Source: Clostridiales bacterium (GTDB lineage: Bacteria > Bacillota > Clostridia > Oscillospirales > Oscillospiraceae). Taken from it: a stretch of 15,868 bases of DNA. The position numbers and the translations under genes are program-made. Each line of letters begins with the position of its first letter. The first letter of the stretch is position 1. Shown piece by piece: positions 1 to 6,613 of the stretch. The stretch lies in contig QAMJ01000002.1 of the NCBI GenBank assembly GCA_003150355.1, forward strand, positions 1 through 15,868, given 5' to 3'. The notes under the pieces were generated by a model. The model worked only from the letters and a program-made list of their open reading frames with translations. It searched no databases and had not been told where the DNA came from.

Positions 1-147
1 CGTTCTTTTGCAGAACTTCGTGAACTTTTCGCTGGTAACGGCATGGTAGGTTATGTTGCAAAAGAAAGAGTCGATGGTAAGCTTATCCTTCCTGAAGCAG
101 TAAAGATCTTAAAGCTTAAGGAAGAAACCGCAAGTTCTAAGGGTTAA
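1..147 (+). CDS. Major capsid protein (HK97 fold), C-terminal fragment
   Basis: The window opens inside this gene; frame 1 is open from base 1 to a TAA at 145-147, giving the last 48 residues. The protein is the shell subunit of the phage head. The segment VAKERVDGKLILPEAVKILK is the pattern I associate with the C-terminal end of HK97-family major capsid proteins of Firmicutes phages, just before a short Lys/Ser-rich tail (KEETASSKG). Position supports the call: a head-tail connector gene follows, as expected in the order capsid, connector, closure, neck, tail. The N-terminus, and any scaffold or protease gene, lies outside the window. An alternative would be another head protein, but order and end sequence both favour the capsid. 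Confidence 0.85.
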   Translation, partial: RSFAELRELFAGNGMVGYVAKERVDGKLILPEAVKILKLKEETASSKG

Positions 148-158
148 GAATAATTAAG

Positions 159-256
159 TGTGACACCCTATGACGGCTATTTACTATCCTTTTCTATAGG
201 GATAAAAAATAAAGCCTATATATAAATATAGGGAATGCCAGTCATAAGGTGTCACA
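159..256 (+). ncRNA. Candidate structured RNA: long imperfect hairpin with two inner arms (three-way junction)
   Basis: Bases 159-177 and 237-256 are near-perfect inverted complements: TGTGACACC pairs with GGTGTCACA and TATGAC with GTCATA, with one C-A mismatch (168/247), then GGC with GCC after one bulged A (240). Inside, TATCC (185-189) pairs with GGATA (200-204), and CCTATAT (215-221) pairs with ATATAGG (226-232) around an ATAA loop. The whole element sits between the capsid stop and the connector start and codes for nothing I can see. No T-tract follows, so it is not a normal intrinsic terminator. Possible roles (inference) are 3'-end protection or RNase III processing of capsid mRNA, a protein-binding RNA, or a small inserted element with terminal inverted repeats. 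The pairing is seen directly; the function is unknown. Confidence 0.5.
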
Positions 257-262
257 GATTAT

Positions 263-273
263 AAGGTGGTGAT
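263..273 (+). promoter_or_regulatory. Extended Shine-Dalgarno that fixes the connector start
   Basis: AAGGTGGTGAT matches 10 of 11 positions of the ideal AAGGAGGTGAT complement of the 16S rRNA tail. It puts the start at the ATG at 278; the in-frame GTG codons at 266 and 269 lie inside the SD itself and cannot be the main start. Confidence 0.7.
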
Positions 274-277
274 AGAA

Positions 278-550
278 ATGATTGTAAATCTTGATGAGAT
301 GAAGGGTTACCTTCGTGTGGACTTTGATGACGATGATGCACTTATTGAGAGTTTCATCACAACCGGGCAGAATCTCTGTGCAGACATAGCCAGGTTATCA
401 GTTGATGAACTTGGTGCGATTCCATCATCAAAGATTGCTGTCATGTACGCAGTTGCCTATCTGTATGAACATCGAGAAGATGCAGACCACCATCAGCTTA
501 CCATTTCCCTTCGCTCACTGCTTGAAGGTGTAAGAAGGAGTGTGTTCTGA
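278..550 (+). CDS. Head-tail connector (adaptor) protein, gp6/gp15-like
   Basis: This 90-residue, acidic, mostly helical protein is expected to form the ring that docks under the portal and bridges the head to the neck. The N-terminal pattern MIVNLDEMKGYLRVDFDDDD followed by ALIESFITTGQ is typical of the HK97 gp6 / SPP1 gp15 connector family, and the family length is about 90-110 residues. The ATG at 278 is chosen because it sits 4 bases after an almost perfect extended SD; earlier in-frame GTGs overlap that SD. The stop overlaps the next start (TGATG at 548-552), so translation is probably coupled. Assignment rests on family pattern and gene order. Confidence 0.8.
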   Translation: MIVNLDEMKGYLRVDFDDDDALIESFITTGQNLCADIARLSVDELGAIPSSKIAVMYAVAYLYEHREDADHHQLTISLRSLLEGVRRSVF

Positions 551-882
551 TGGATATTGCACTTTTGAATGTAAAGATTACTGTTCAGAAGAATGAAACC
601 GTGGTTGATGCCATCAGCAATCATAAGAATACTTGGACTGACTATCATACCTGCTTTGCAACGGTAAGTGGCGAAGGTGGTTCTGAAAAGAGTGTGGCAG
701 GTCTTATTGTAGATGATTCGGATATTTCTTTTACGGTCAGATACTGTAAGGCTCTTGTAGACCTTGATGTTACAAAACACAGAGTTATATTTGAAGGCTC
801 CCTTTATAACATCGTTTCTATTGACCACATGAACTATAAGAAGAAATGCCTGAAACTGAAATGTGAGAAAGTGAGGAGATAG
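550..882 (+). CDS. Head closure / head-tail joining protein (SPP1 gp16-like)
   Basis: A 110-residue beta-rich protein, probably the stopper ring that closes the head exit after packaging and gives the docking face for the tail. Its start shares a base with the previous stop (TGATG). Residues near the C-terminus (VIFEGSLYNIVSIDHMNYKK) fit the closing strands of the phage head-tail joining family, in which a short 'xxYxIxxI' segment precedes a basic end. The mid-region KNTWTDYHTCFATVSGEGG is the usual 'W..Y.....' segment of that family. Length and position, second after the capsid, agree. It is diverged enough that a structure-based comparison would be the best confirmation. Confidence 0.7.
   Translation: MDIALLNVKITVQKNETVVDAISNHKNTWTDYHTCFATVSGEGGSEKSVAGLIVDDSDISFTVRYCKALVDLDVTKHRVIFEGSLYNIVSIDHMNYKKKCLKLKCEKVRR
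874..878 (+). promoter_or_regulatory. SD that favours a TTG start for the neck protein
   Basis: AGGAG ends 3 bases before the GTG at 882 but 6 bases before the in-frame TTG at 885. Spacing therefore favours TTG as the start of the next gene. Confidence 0.45.
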
Positions 883-884
883 TG

Positions 885-1265
885 TTGGCAAATGTAAAGA
901 TTGATAACCTTGCAGATGAAATCATGAACGGTCTCAAGGAGTATGCTGATCTGGCTACAGATGATTTAAAGAAGTCTGTAAGGAAGGCAGGAAATACAGT
1001 AAGAAAAGATATCGCTGCATCTGCCCCAAAGGATACGGGAGCCTATGCGAAGAGCTGGTCAGTCAAGAAAACGAAGGAAACTTCAAATTCACTTGAACTG
1101 ACAGTACACTCCAAGAACCGATATCAGCTTGCCCACCTTCTTGAACACGGTCATGCAAAACGTGGTGGTGGAAGAGTGGCTGCAAGACCACACATTGCTC
1201 AGGCAGAAGAGAATGCGATTGAAATATTGGAAACAGAAATTGCAAGAGCACTTGGAGGTATGTGA
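885..1265 (+). CDS. HK97 gp10-like neck/tail-completion protein
   Basis: About 126 residues. The run ASAPKDTGAYAKSWSVKK in the middle is the hallmark of the HK97 gp10 family ('P.dTG.l..S'), followed by the LAHLLEHGHAKRGGGRVAARPH segment; in relatives this glycine- and histidine-rich loop ends in the same 'RPH' box. The N-terminus (MANVKIDNLADEIMNGLKEY) is helical. The role is completion of the head-tail neck. I place the start at TTG 885 because of SD spacing; GTG 882, which overlaps the previous TAG, would add one residue and is a real alternative. The end overlaps the next gene (TGATG at 1263-1267). Confidence 0.85.
   Translation: MANVKIDNLADEIMNGLKEYADLATDDLKKSVRKAGNTVRKDIAASAPKDTGAYAKSWSVKKTKETSNSLELTVHSKNRYQLAHLLEHGHAKRGGGRVAARPHIAQAEENAIEILETEIARALGGM
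1254..1258 (+). promoter_or_regulatory. SD that fixes the tail-terminator start
   Basis: GGAGG lies 6 bases before the ATG at 1265 and only 3 bases before an in-frame GTG at 1262. The ATG, which overlaps the preceding stop as TGATG, is the better start. Confidence 0.55.
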
Positions 1266-1582
1266 TGGATAAGCTGTTAAAAATGTTAAAGGAGATGGAT
1301 ATTCCTTTTGCTTATGACCATTTTGCAGAGGGAGAAAGTCCAGATTCTCCGTTTATCTGTTATTTGATTCCTGGCACGGATAACTTTTCTGCTGACGGAA
1401 GAGTCTATAAAAAGATAAACGAAGTTCATATAGAACTGTACACCGATTTGAAGGACTTGTCGGTAGAACAGAAAGTTGAATCCGTGCTTGACAGTCACGA
1501 CATTTTTTATGACCGTTTGGAAGCATGGATCGAAAGCGAAAAGATGTATGAAGTCCTATATTCATTTGAAATGGAGGCATAA
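1265..1582 (+). CDS. Tail terminator / tail-completion-like protein
   Basis: A 105-residue acidic alpha/beta protein with pattern MDKLLKMLKEMDIPFAYDHF, a Pro-rich turn (EGESPDSPFICYLI), then VHIELYTDLKDLSVEQKVE and an aromatic end. This matches the small protein that in Firmicutes siphophages lies between the gp10-like neck protein and the major tail protein and caps the tail tube (lambda gpU / SPP1 gp17 position). Internal in-frame markers such as 'YTDLKD' fit the 'ELyt..kd...e..ve..L' region of those proteins. Sequence alone is not diagnostic; the gene order is the stronger argument. A five-base gap separates it from the next gene, whose SD (GGAGG, 1573-1577) lies inside this gene's last codons. 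Confidence 0.6.
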   Translation: MDKLLKMLKEMDIPFAYDHFAEGESPDSPFICYLIPGTDNFSADGRVYKKINEVHIELYTDLKDLSVEQKVESVLDSHDIFYDRLEAWIESEKMYEVLYSFEMEA

Positions 1583-1587
1583 AAGCT

Positions 1588-2187
1588 ATGGGTAATAAAG
1601 TAAAATACAACCTTAAAAACGTCCATGCAGCAAAGCTGACAAGGACAGAAGATGGTGGATATTCCTATGAAACACCAAAAGCAATTCCCGGTGCAGTAAG
1701 CATCAGTTTGGATGCAGAAGGTGATACTTCTCCGTTCTATGCAGATGGTATCGTGTATTTCCGTTCTGTTTCTAACAACGGTTATAGCGGTGACTTAGAG
1801 ATTGCCCTTATTCCGGAATGGTTCAGAACAGAAATTCTTAAGGAAGAACTTGATAAGAATGGTGTTCTTGTAGAAAACTCTAAGATTGCGGAGATGGAGA
1901 AGTTTGCACTGCTTTTTGAATTTGATGGTGATGCTAAGTGCATTCGTCATGTTATGTATAACTGCACGGCATCTCGTCCGTCTATTGAATCTGAAACAAA
2001 GGAAGATACGATCGAACCAGGTACAGAGAAACTTTCTCTTACTGCTGACCCAAGAGAAGATGGTCTTGTAAAGAGTAGAACCGGAGATACAACATCTGAG
2101 GCAACTTACAACGATTGGTACAAGGCAGTCTATGTTCCAATAGCAAAGACCGCTTCTGCATCATCTGCTTCGACAGGAGGTAAATAA
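1588..2187 (+). CDS. Major tail (tube) protein, phi13 family
   Basis: A 199-residue protein that polymerises around the tape measure to build the tail tube. The start MGNKVKYNLKNVHAAKL and the segment ISLDAEGDTSPFYADGIVYF are characteristic of the phi13-type major tail proteins of Firmicutes siphophages ('N.v.yGLknvhyA', then a metal/acid-rich 'g....fyADd..Y'). The C-terminus has a Thr/Glu-rich loop, then YNDWYKAVYVPI and a Ser/Ala-rich tail (SASSASTGGK). SD GGAGG is 10 bases upstream of the ATG. It is expected to be one of the most abundant late products, which matters for the frameshift and hairpin signals directly downstream. Confidence 0.85.
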   Translation: MGNKVKYNLKNVHAAKLTRTEDGGYSYETPKAIPGAVSISLDAEGDTSPFYADGIVYFRSVSNNGYSGDLEIALIPEWFRTEILKEELDKNGVLVENSKIAEMEKFALLFEFDGDAKCIRHVMYNCTASRPSIESETKEDTIEPGTEKLSLTADPREDGLVKSRTGDTTSEATYNDWYKAVYVPIAKTASASSASTGGK

Positions 2188-2189
2188 TT

Positions 2190-2564
2190 ATGCTGAAGAA
2201 AGTAATTAATGTTGGTGGCAAAGAAGTCGCATTCCGCTCCTCGGCCACTGTTCCAAGATTATATCGTGCAAAGTTCAAACGAGATATCTTCAAGGACTTA
2301 GCAAAGTTGGAAAGTTCCTATAAAGGCAGTAAGGAAGAGGGAGAAGAGTTCGCTATCGATGATTTGGAAATTTTCGAGAATGTGGCATATATTATGGCAT
2401 ATCATGCAGATAACACCATCCCGGATAATATCGATGATTGGCTTGACCAGTTTGAGATGTTTTCTATCTATGAAGTGCTGCCGGAGATTCTTGCTCTTTG
2501 GGGAACGAACCTTATCACGGACATTGACTCTAAAAAAAACTTAAACGCAGTAGCAGGGAGATGA
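2190..2564 (+). CDS. Tail assembly chaperone, short form (G-type)
   Basis: A 124-residue protein ending at TGA 2562-2564. It is expected to coat the tape measure with the frameshifted long form during tail assembly and then leave. The N-terminus (MLKKVINVGGKEVAFRSSAT, then VPRLYRAKFKRDIFKDL) is the common start of Firmicutes 'G' chaperones: a short beta hairpin followed by 'p..yr..fgrDi..dl'. The remainder is acidic and helical. The last codons contain the A-AAA-AAC slippery site, so residues after about 117 differ between short and long products. SD AGGAGG lies about 9 bases upstream, and only two bases separate it from the major tail gene. Confidence 0.8.
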   Translation: MLKKVINVGGKEVAFRSSATVPRLYRAKFKRDIFKDLAKLESSYKGSKEEGEEFAIDDLEIFENVAYIMAYHADNTIPDNIDDWLDQFEMFSIYEVLPEILALWGTNLITDIDSKKNLNAVAGR

Positions 2565-2725
2565 CAACACCCTTGTTCCTTTTGCGTTGTCTTGAGATAG
2601 GAATTTCTATCAGAGATTTAGATTATTTGACCATTGGAATGGTCATGGATATTTGGACGGAAAAAGGAAATGACTCTGTCAAATACGACAATCTGGCAAC
2701 GCAGGAGGACTTTGACAAGTTCTAA
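2190..2725 (+). CDS. Tail assembly chaperone, -1 frameshifted long form (GT-type)
   Basis: If ribosomes slip -1 on A AAA AAC (2534-2540), translation continues from 2540 in the other frame to TAA at 2723-2725, giving about 178 residues. The added 61 residues include EIGISIRDLDYLTIGMVMDI and end KYDNLATQEDFDKF. The 'sl.d.d.lt.Gmv.D..te' pattern is the T-domain signature seen in siphophage chaperones. This second frame contains an ATG at 2561 that overlaps the G stop as ATGA, so a separate 54-residue product from 2561 is possible, but its only SD-like bases (AGGGAG) abut the ATG and are poorly spaced. Gene order (major tail protein, this pair, tape measure) is exactly the position of lambda G/GT. 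Confidence 0.75.
2534..2540 (+). promoter_or_regulatory. -1 ribosomal frameshift slippery heptamer A AAA AAC
   Basis: In the frame of the short chaperone the codons read TCT AAA AAA AAC TTA. The last seven bases of the A-run plus C form the X XXY YYZ heptamer A AAA AAC, a strong -1 slip site in bacteria. The -1 frame stays open for 61 codons past it, while the 0 frame ends 8 codons after the heptamer. Confidence 0.75.
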
Positions 2726-2727
2726 TG

Positions 2728-2752
2728 GCTCGGAAGATACCGAGCTTTTATT
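2728..2752 (+). terminator. Weak intrinsic terminator / attenuator before the tape measure
   Basis: GCTCGG (2728-2733) and CCGAGC (2740-2745) form a perfect 6-bp GC-rich stem with a 6-base loop, followed at once by TTTTATT. It lies 3 bases after the long chaperone's stop and 36 bases before the tape measure start. Stem and U-tract are short, so partial termination or mRNA 3'-end stabilisation is more likely than a full stop, since the tape measure needs read-through. Confidence 0.5.
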
Positions 2753-2780
2753 ATGCAATTTTTTAAGGAGGTAGACGCCA

Positions 2781-5700
2781 ATGGCAAACAGAATCAAGGG
2801 TATCACTGTCGAAATTGGCGGTGATACTACCAAACTTCAGACCGCCTTAAAGGGAGTCAACGGTCAGATTAAGAATACCCAATCCGCATTAAAAGATGTA
2901 GAAAGACTTCTAAAACTCGATCCAAGCAATACAAATCTGCTTGCTCAGAAACAAAAACTTCTGACACAGGCAATCGGTGAAACAAAGGAAAAATTAGCAA
3001 CCCTTAAGACAGCGGCACAGCAGGCAAATGAGCAGTTACAAAAAGGTGAAATTACACAAGAACAATATGATGCACTTCAACGTGAGATTGCTGAGACCGA
3101 GGCACAACTTCAAAAGTTGGAATCACAGGCGTCTAAGACCAATCAGACACTGTCTAAAATCGGAGAAGTTGGTTCAAAGGTAGAATCATTTGGTAATGGT
3201 GTTACAAATATAGGAAAGAAAGTATCTGTAGCATCCGCTGCTGTTACTGCAATGGGTGGAGCTGCTGTAAAGACAGCTGCAGATTTTGAAAGTTCCATGA
3301 GCCAGGTTCAGGCAACAATGGGAATCACAAAAGATTCCATGTCAACGCTTGATGGGCAGTCCGTTAATACAATGGATGCACTGTCCGACCTTGCAAAAGA
3401 GATGGGGGCTAAAACTGCGTTTTCTGCCAGTGAATGTGCCGAGGCATTAAACTACCTTGCTCTTGCCGGATATGACACGCAGGAAATGGCTGATACACTT
3501 CCAACTGTACTTAACCTTGCGGCAGCTGGAGGACTTGATCTTGCATCAGCATCGGATATGGTCACTGATGCGATGTCCGCTCTTGGAATGAAAACCTCTG
3601 ATGCAAACAAGATGGTCGACCAGATGGCTAAGACTGCATCAAGTACCAATACTTCTGTTGGACAGCTTGGTGAGGGAATTTTAACTATCGGTGCAACAGC
3701 AAAGACAGTCAAAGGCGGAACTGCAGAATTAAACACAGCACTTGGTATCTTAGCGAATAATGGTATCAAGGGAGCAGAGGGTGGTACGCACCTTCGTAAC
3801 GTCATCTTGTCATTGCAGAATCCAACAGATGGTGCAGCCAAAACAATGGAAAAATTGGGTGTTCAAACCTATGACTCCGAAGGCAATATGCGTTCATTAA
3901 ATGATATCTTGGGTGACCTGAATAAATCAATGGACGGCATGACTTCTGCGGAAAAGGCAAACATCATAGCAACTATTTTTAACAAAACAGATCTTGCATC
4001 GGTTAATGCACTGCTCGCCAATACTGGAGATACCTGGACGGATCTTCAGATAGCCATTGAAAACAGTGGTGGAGCAGCACAGCAGATGGCGGATACTCAG
4101 CTAGATAACTTAAAGGGTCAGCTTACAATCTTAAAGTCTGCAGTAGAAGGTTTTGCAATTTCCATTGGTGATGCACTTATGCCAATGATTAAAAACATCG
4201 TAGCAAAGATTCAGTCCTTCGTGGATTGGCTGAATAATCTTGATGAGGGTACAAGACAGGTCATTGTAAAGGTTGGACTTTTCATTGCAGCTTTAGGTCC
4301 TTTTCTTGTGATCCTTGGCACGGTCATATCCAAAGTCGGTGTGGCCATGCAGGCATTTAGCAAGCTGGGACTTAAGATTACCAGTCTTGTTTCCAATGCC
4401 GGTGGTTTATCAGGGGTGATGGGAAAGGTTGGTGCTGCGATTGGTGGTATCTCTGCCCCTGTGGTTGCAGTTGTGGCTATTCTAGCAGTACTCGCTGCAG
4501 CCTTTGTACATTTGTGGAGAACCAATGAAGATTTCAGAAATAGCATTATTGCCATCTGGGAGAGAATCAAATCTGTATTCAGTGGCTTTGCACAGGGCAT
4601 TACAGACAGGCTGAACGCATTAGGATTCGATTTCCAGAATTTTAAGGAAGTTGTATCTGCCATCTGGAACGGTCTTTGTAATTTCCTTGCTCCTGTATTT
4701 GAAGGAGTATTCACGCAGATTGCAAATATCTTAGAAGCTGTCCTTGGGGTAATCACAGGAATTTTAGATGTATTCATTGGAATCTTCACAGGCAACTGGT
4801 CGCAGGCATGGGAAGGTGTCAAAGGCATTTTCGGTTCGGTATGGGATTTTATCAAGAATACCTTTACCAATTACATGAATGTGATTCAGAATGTGGCCAA
4901 TGTGGTGCTTGGATGGTTCGGTACTTCTTGGAATGAAGTATGGACTGGAATTAAGGATTTTTTCATAAATCTGTGGACAGGCATCACAACCTTCTTCACG
5001 AATCTGTGGGAGGGTATCAAGAATACAGTTCAGACTGCGATTATGTTTATAGCGGCACTCTTTGAGGCAGCTTTTGATATCATCACACTGCCGTTCCGAT
5101 TTATTTGGGAGAACTGCAAGGCAGTTGTTATTGCAGTTTGGGATGCAATTAAATCCAAAGTCGCAACAGTCATCAATGCAGTTTCTACAGTTATCAGTAC
5201 AGTGATGAATGTCATCAAGACTGTATTTACCACTGTTTGGAATGCGATAAAAACCGTGGTCACAACAGTGGTCAATGCCATTAAAACAGTTGTCACTACA
5301 GTATTCAACGCCATCAAGAATACTGCAACGACAGTATGGAACGCAATCAAGACGGCGGTAACTACTCCAATCAATGCGATAAAGACAACAGTATCTACAG
5401 TGTTTAATTCTGTAAAAAGTACCATAACAAGTATTTTCAATGGAATTAAATCGACTGCTACATCTGTATGGAATGGAATAAAATCTGCAATCACTACACC
5501 GATTGAGGCAGCAAAGAATAAGGTGAAGGGAGTAGTTGATGCCATTAAGGGATTTTTCTCTGGCATGAAACTGTCGCTCCCTAAGATTAAACTTCCTCAT
5601 TTCAAGGTGACGGGCAAGCTATCCATTGCACCTCCATCTGTACCACATCTGTCGATTGATTGGTATAAGGAAGGTGGTATCATGACAAAACCTACAGCAT

Positions 5701-5966
5701 TTGGCATGAATGGATCTTCTCTTATGATGGGAGGAGAAGCAGGAGCAGAGGCAATCCTGCCGCTTTCAGGATTTTACAAACAGCTTGAAGCAATGATTGA
5801 CAGCAGACTGAATATGACTTCTATAGAGAAGTACCTGGCTATTATTGCAGATAACAGTTCGAAGGGAATCTACCTTGATGATGGAACTCTTGTGGGACAT
5901 TTACTTCCTGCAATCGATGACGGACTTGGTAAAAATCAGAAACTGACAAGGAGGCTTTCACTATGA
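2781..5966 (+). CDS. Tail tape measure protein
   Basis: A 1061-residue protein that sets tail length and is ejected ahead of DNA. Residues about 15-125 are a Gln/Lys/Glu-rich coiled coil. About 165-400 is the phage tail tape-measure core (PhageMin_Tail type): AADFESSMSQVQATMGI, then KTAFSASECAEALNYLALAG, and the 'GIKGAEGGTHLRNV' box. Hydrophobic, probably membrane-active segments lie near 492-525, 553-579 and 640-672. Residues 677-929 are 23 uninterrupted 11-residue repeats with Trp/Phe at the first position. The C-terminus has IDWYKEGGIM and the usual GGEAGAEAILPLS box. SD AAGGAGG is 9 bases before ATG. At about 1.5 angstrom per residue the tail would be about 160 nm (inference). It overlaps the next gene by ATGA. 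Confidence 0.95.
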   Translation: MANRIKGITVEIGGDTTKLQTALKGVNGQIKNTQSALKDVERLLKLDPSNTNLLAQKQKLLTQAIGETKEKLATLKTAAQQANEQLQKGEITQEQYDALQREIAETEAQLQKLESQASKTNQTLSKIGEVGSKVESFGNGVTNIGKKVSVASAAVTAMGGAAVKTAADFESSMSQVQATMGITKDSMSTLDGQSVNTMDALSDLAKEMGAKTAFSASECAEALNYLALAGYDTQEMADTLPTVLNLAAAGGLDLASASDMVTDAMSALGMKTSDANKMVDQMAKTASSTNTSVGQLGEGILTIGATAKTVKGGTAELNTALGILANNGIKGAEGGTHLRNVILSLQNPTDGAAKTMEKLGVQTYDSEGNMRSLNDILGDLNKSMDGMTSAEKANIIATIFNKTDLASVNALLANTGDTWTDLQIAIENSGGAAQQMADTQLDNLKGQLTILKSAVEGFAISIGDALMPMIKNIVAKIQSFVDWLNNLDEGTRQVIVKVGLFIAALGPFLVILGTVISKVGVAMQAFSKLGLKITSLVSNAGGLSGVMGKVGAAIGGISAPVVAVVAILAVLAAAFVHLWRTNEDFRNSIIAIWERIKSVFSGFAQGITDRLNALGFDFQNFKEVVSAIWNGLCNFLAPVFEGVFTQIANILEAVLGVITGILDVFIGIFTGNWSQAWEGVKGIFGSVWDFIKNTFTNYMNVIQNVANVVLGWFGTSWNEVWTGIKDFFINLWTGITTFFTNLWEGIKNTVQTAIMFIAALFEAAFDIITLPFRFIWENCKAVVIAVWDAIKSKVATVINAVSTVISTVMNVIKTVFTTVWNAIKTVVTTVVNAIKTVVTTVFNAIKNTATTVWNAIKTAVTTPINAIKTTVSTVFNSVKSTITSIFNGIKSTATSVWNGIKSAITTPIEAAKNKVKGVVDAIKGFFSGMKLSLPKIKLPHFKVTGKLSIAPPSVPHLSIDWYKEGGIMTKPTAFGMNGSSLMMGGEAGAEAILPLSGFYKQLEAMIDSRLNMTSIEKYLAIIADNSSKGIYLDDGTLVGHLLPAIDDGLGKNQKLTRRLSL
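4809..5567 (+). repeat. Coding hendecad repeat, 23 units of 33 bases
   Basis: Residues 677-929 of the tape measure fall in one unbroken 11-residue register, 759 bases = 23 x 33, with no insertion. Consensus from the best units is WNAIKTxVTTV; first positions are W at residues 677, 688, 721, 732, 743, 776, 787, 820, 853 and 897, and mostly F, I, V, M or L elsewhere. DNA identity between units is only partial, so this is an old protein repeat rather than a recent tandem duplication. Confidence 0.85.
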
Positions 5967-6613
5967 TACCGGATATTTATATTGATGATGTATCTATGCT
6001 AAGCGTTGGATGGGTACGAGAAAATATTGAATTTCCAGTGCCGGAATCCCAGACGGAAACAGTCGTTGTTCCGGGAAGAAATACTCCTATCAGATTCAGT
6101 GAGGCTCTTGGTATGATTTCGTTCAAACAGAGGGCCTTTACCATTACGTTGTCTATGCTTGGAACAAGGTCGGATTTTGACGAAAAAGTAAAAATAATGT
6201 CGAACCAATATGCCGGAAGACTGTGCAAGGTAAGAAAAAGTGAGGAGCCAAATCTTTATGCAGTAGGAACTCTGCAACTGACACTTTCCTATGATCCGCT
6301 TACTGGAAAAGGTCAGCTCGTGATGGAATGTACGGATGGAGATTCTTACCGATATCATGTGAATATGACGGAGATTGTGCAAAATGGAAGTGGAACAGTC
6401 ATTCTGAAAAATGATTATATGCCAGTGGTTCCAACTGTTATTACAACAGCAGATACCACACTTTCATGGAAGATAGCAGAAGATTCTTTCCGTAAAACAC
6501 TTAGTGCAGGAGAATGGGAACTGCCGGAACTTCAGCTGACCTATGGTGAGAATGCTGTCAAAGTAGAAGGAAGTGGTATGACAACCTTCCGATACAGGGA
6601 GGGATGCCTATGA
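5963..6613 (+). CDS. Distal tail protein (Dit-like)
   Basis: A 216-residue beta-rich protein, expected to form the hexameric ring at the end of the tail tube that holds the Tal hub. It follows the tape measure with an ATGA overlap, and SD AAGGAGG sits just upstream. The N-terminal part (residues 1-~125, e.g. TVVVPGRNTPIRFSEALG) fits the Dit belt domain: 'v.vPGrng' followed by 'f..r.ftitl'. The C-terminal half (about 130-216) is a galectin-like set of short strands (VPTVITTADTTLSWKI...). Length is at the short end for Dit proteins, so there is probably no inserted carbohydrate-binding arm. Position between tape measure and Tal supports the call. Confidence 0.75.
   Translation: MIPDIYIDDVSMLSVGWVRENIEFPVPESQTETVVVPGRNTPIRFSEALGMISFKQRAFTITLSMLGTRSDFDEKVKIMSNQYAGRLCKVRKSEEPNLYAVGTLQLTLSYDPLTGKGQLVMECTDGDSYRYHVNMTEIVQNGSGTVILKNDYMPVVPTVITTADTTLSWKIAEDSFRKTLSAGEWELPELQLTYGENAVKVEGSGMTTFRYREGCL
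6597..6603 (+). promoter_or_regulatory. SD that fixes the Tal start
   Basis: GGGAGGG directly abuts an ATG at 6604 (no spacing) but lies 6 bases before the ATG at 6610, which also overlaps the preceding stop as ATGA. The 6610 start is preferred. Confidence 0.6.

Noticed and set aside
159..256. Miniature transposable element (MITE) with terminal inverted repeats
   Set aside because: No clear target-site duplication flanks it (TTAAG on the left, AGATTA on the right). Kept only as an alternative to a structured RNA.
5139..5567. CRISPR-like or DNA tandem repeat array
   Set aside because: The period is 33 bases in frame with no spacers and low base identity; it is a protein hendecad repeat.
4211..5600. 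Long reverse-strand open frames under the tape measure gene
   Set aside because: They mirror the periodic Thr/Val/Ile/Asn codons of the hendecad region, have no SD and no recognisable domains; they are shadows of the tape measure.
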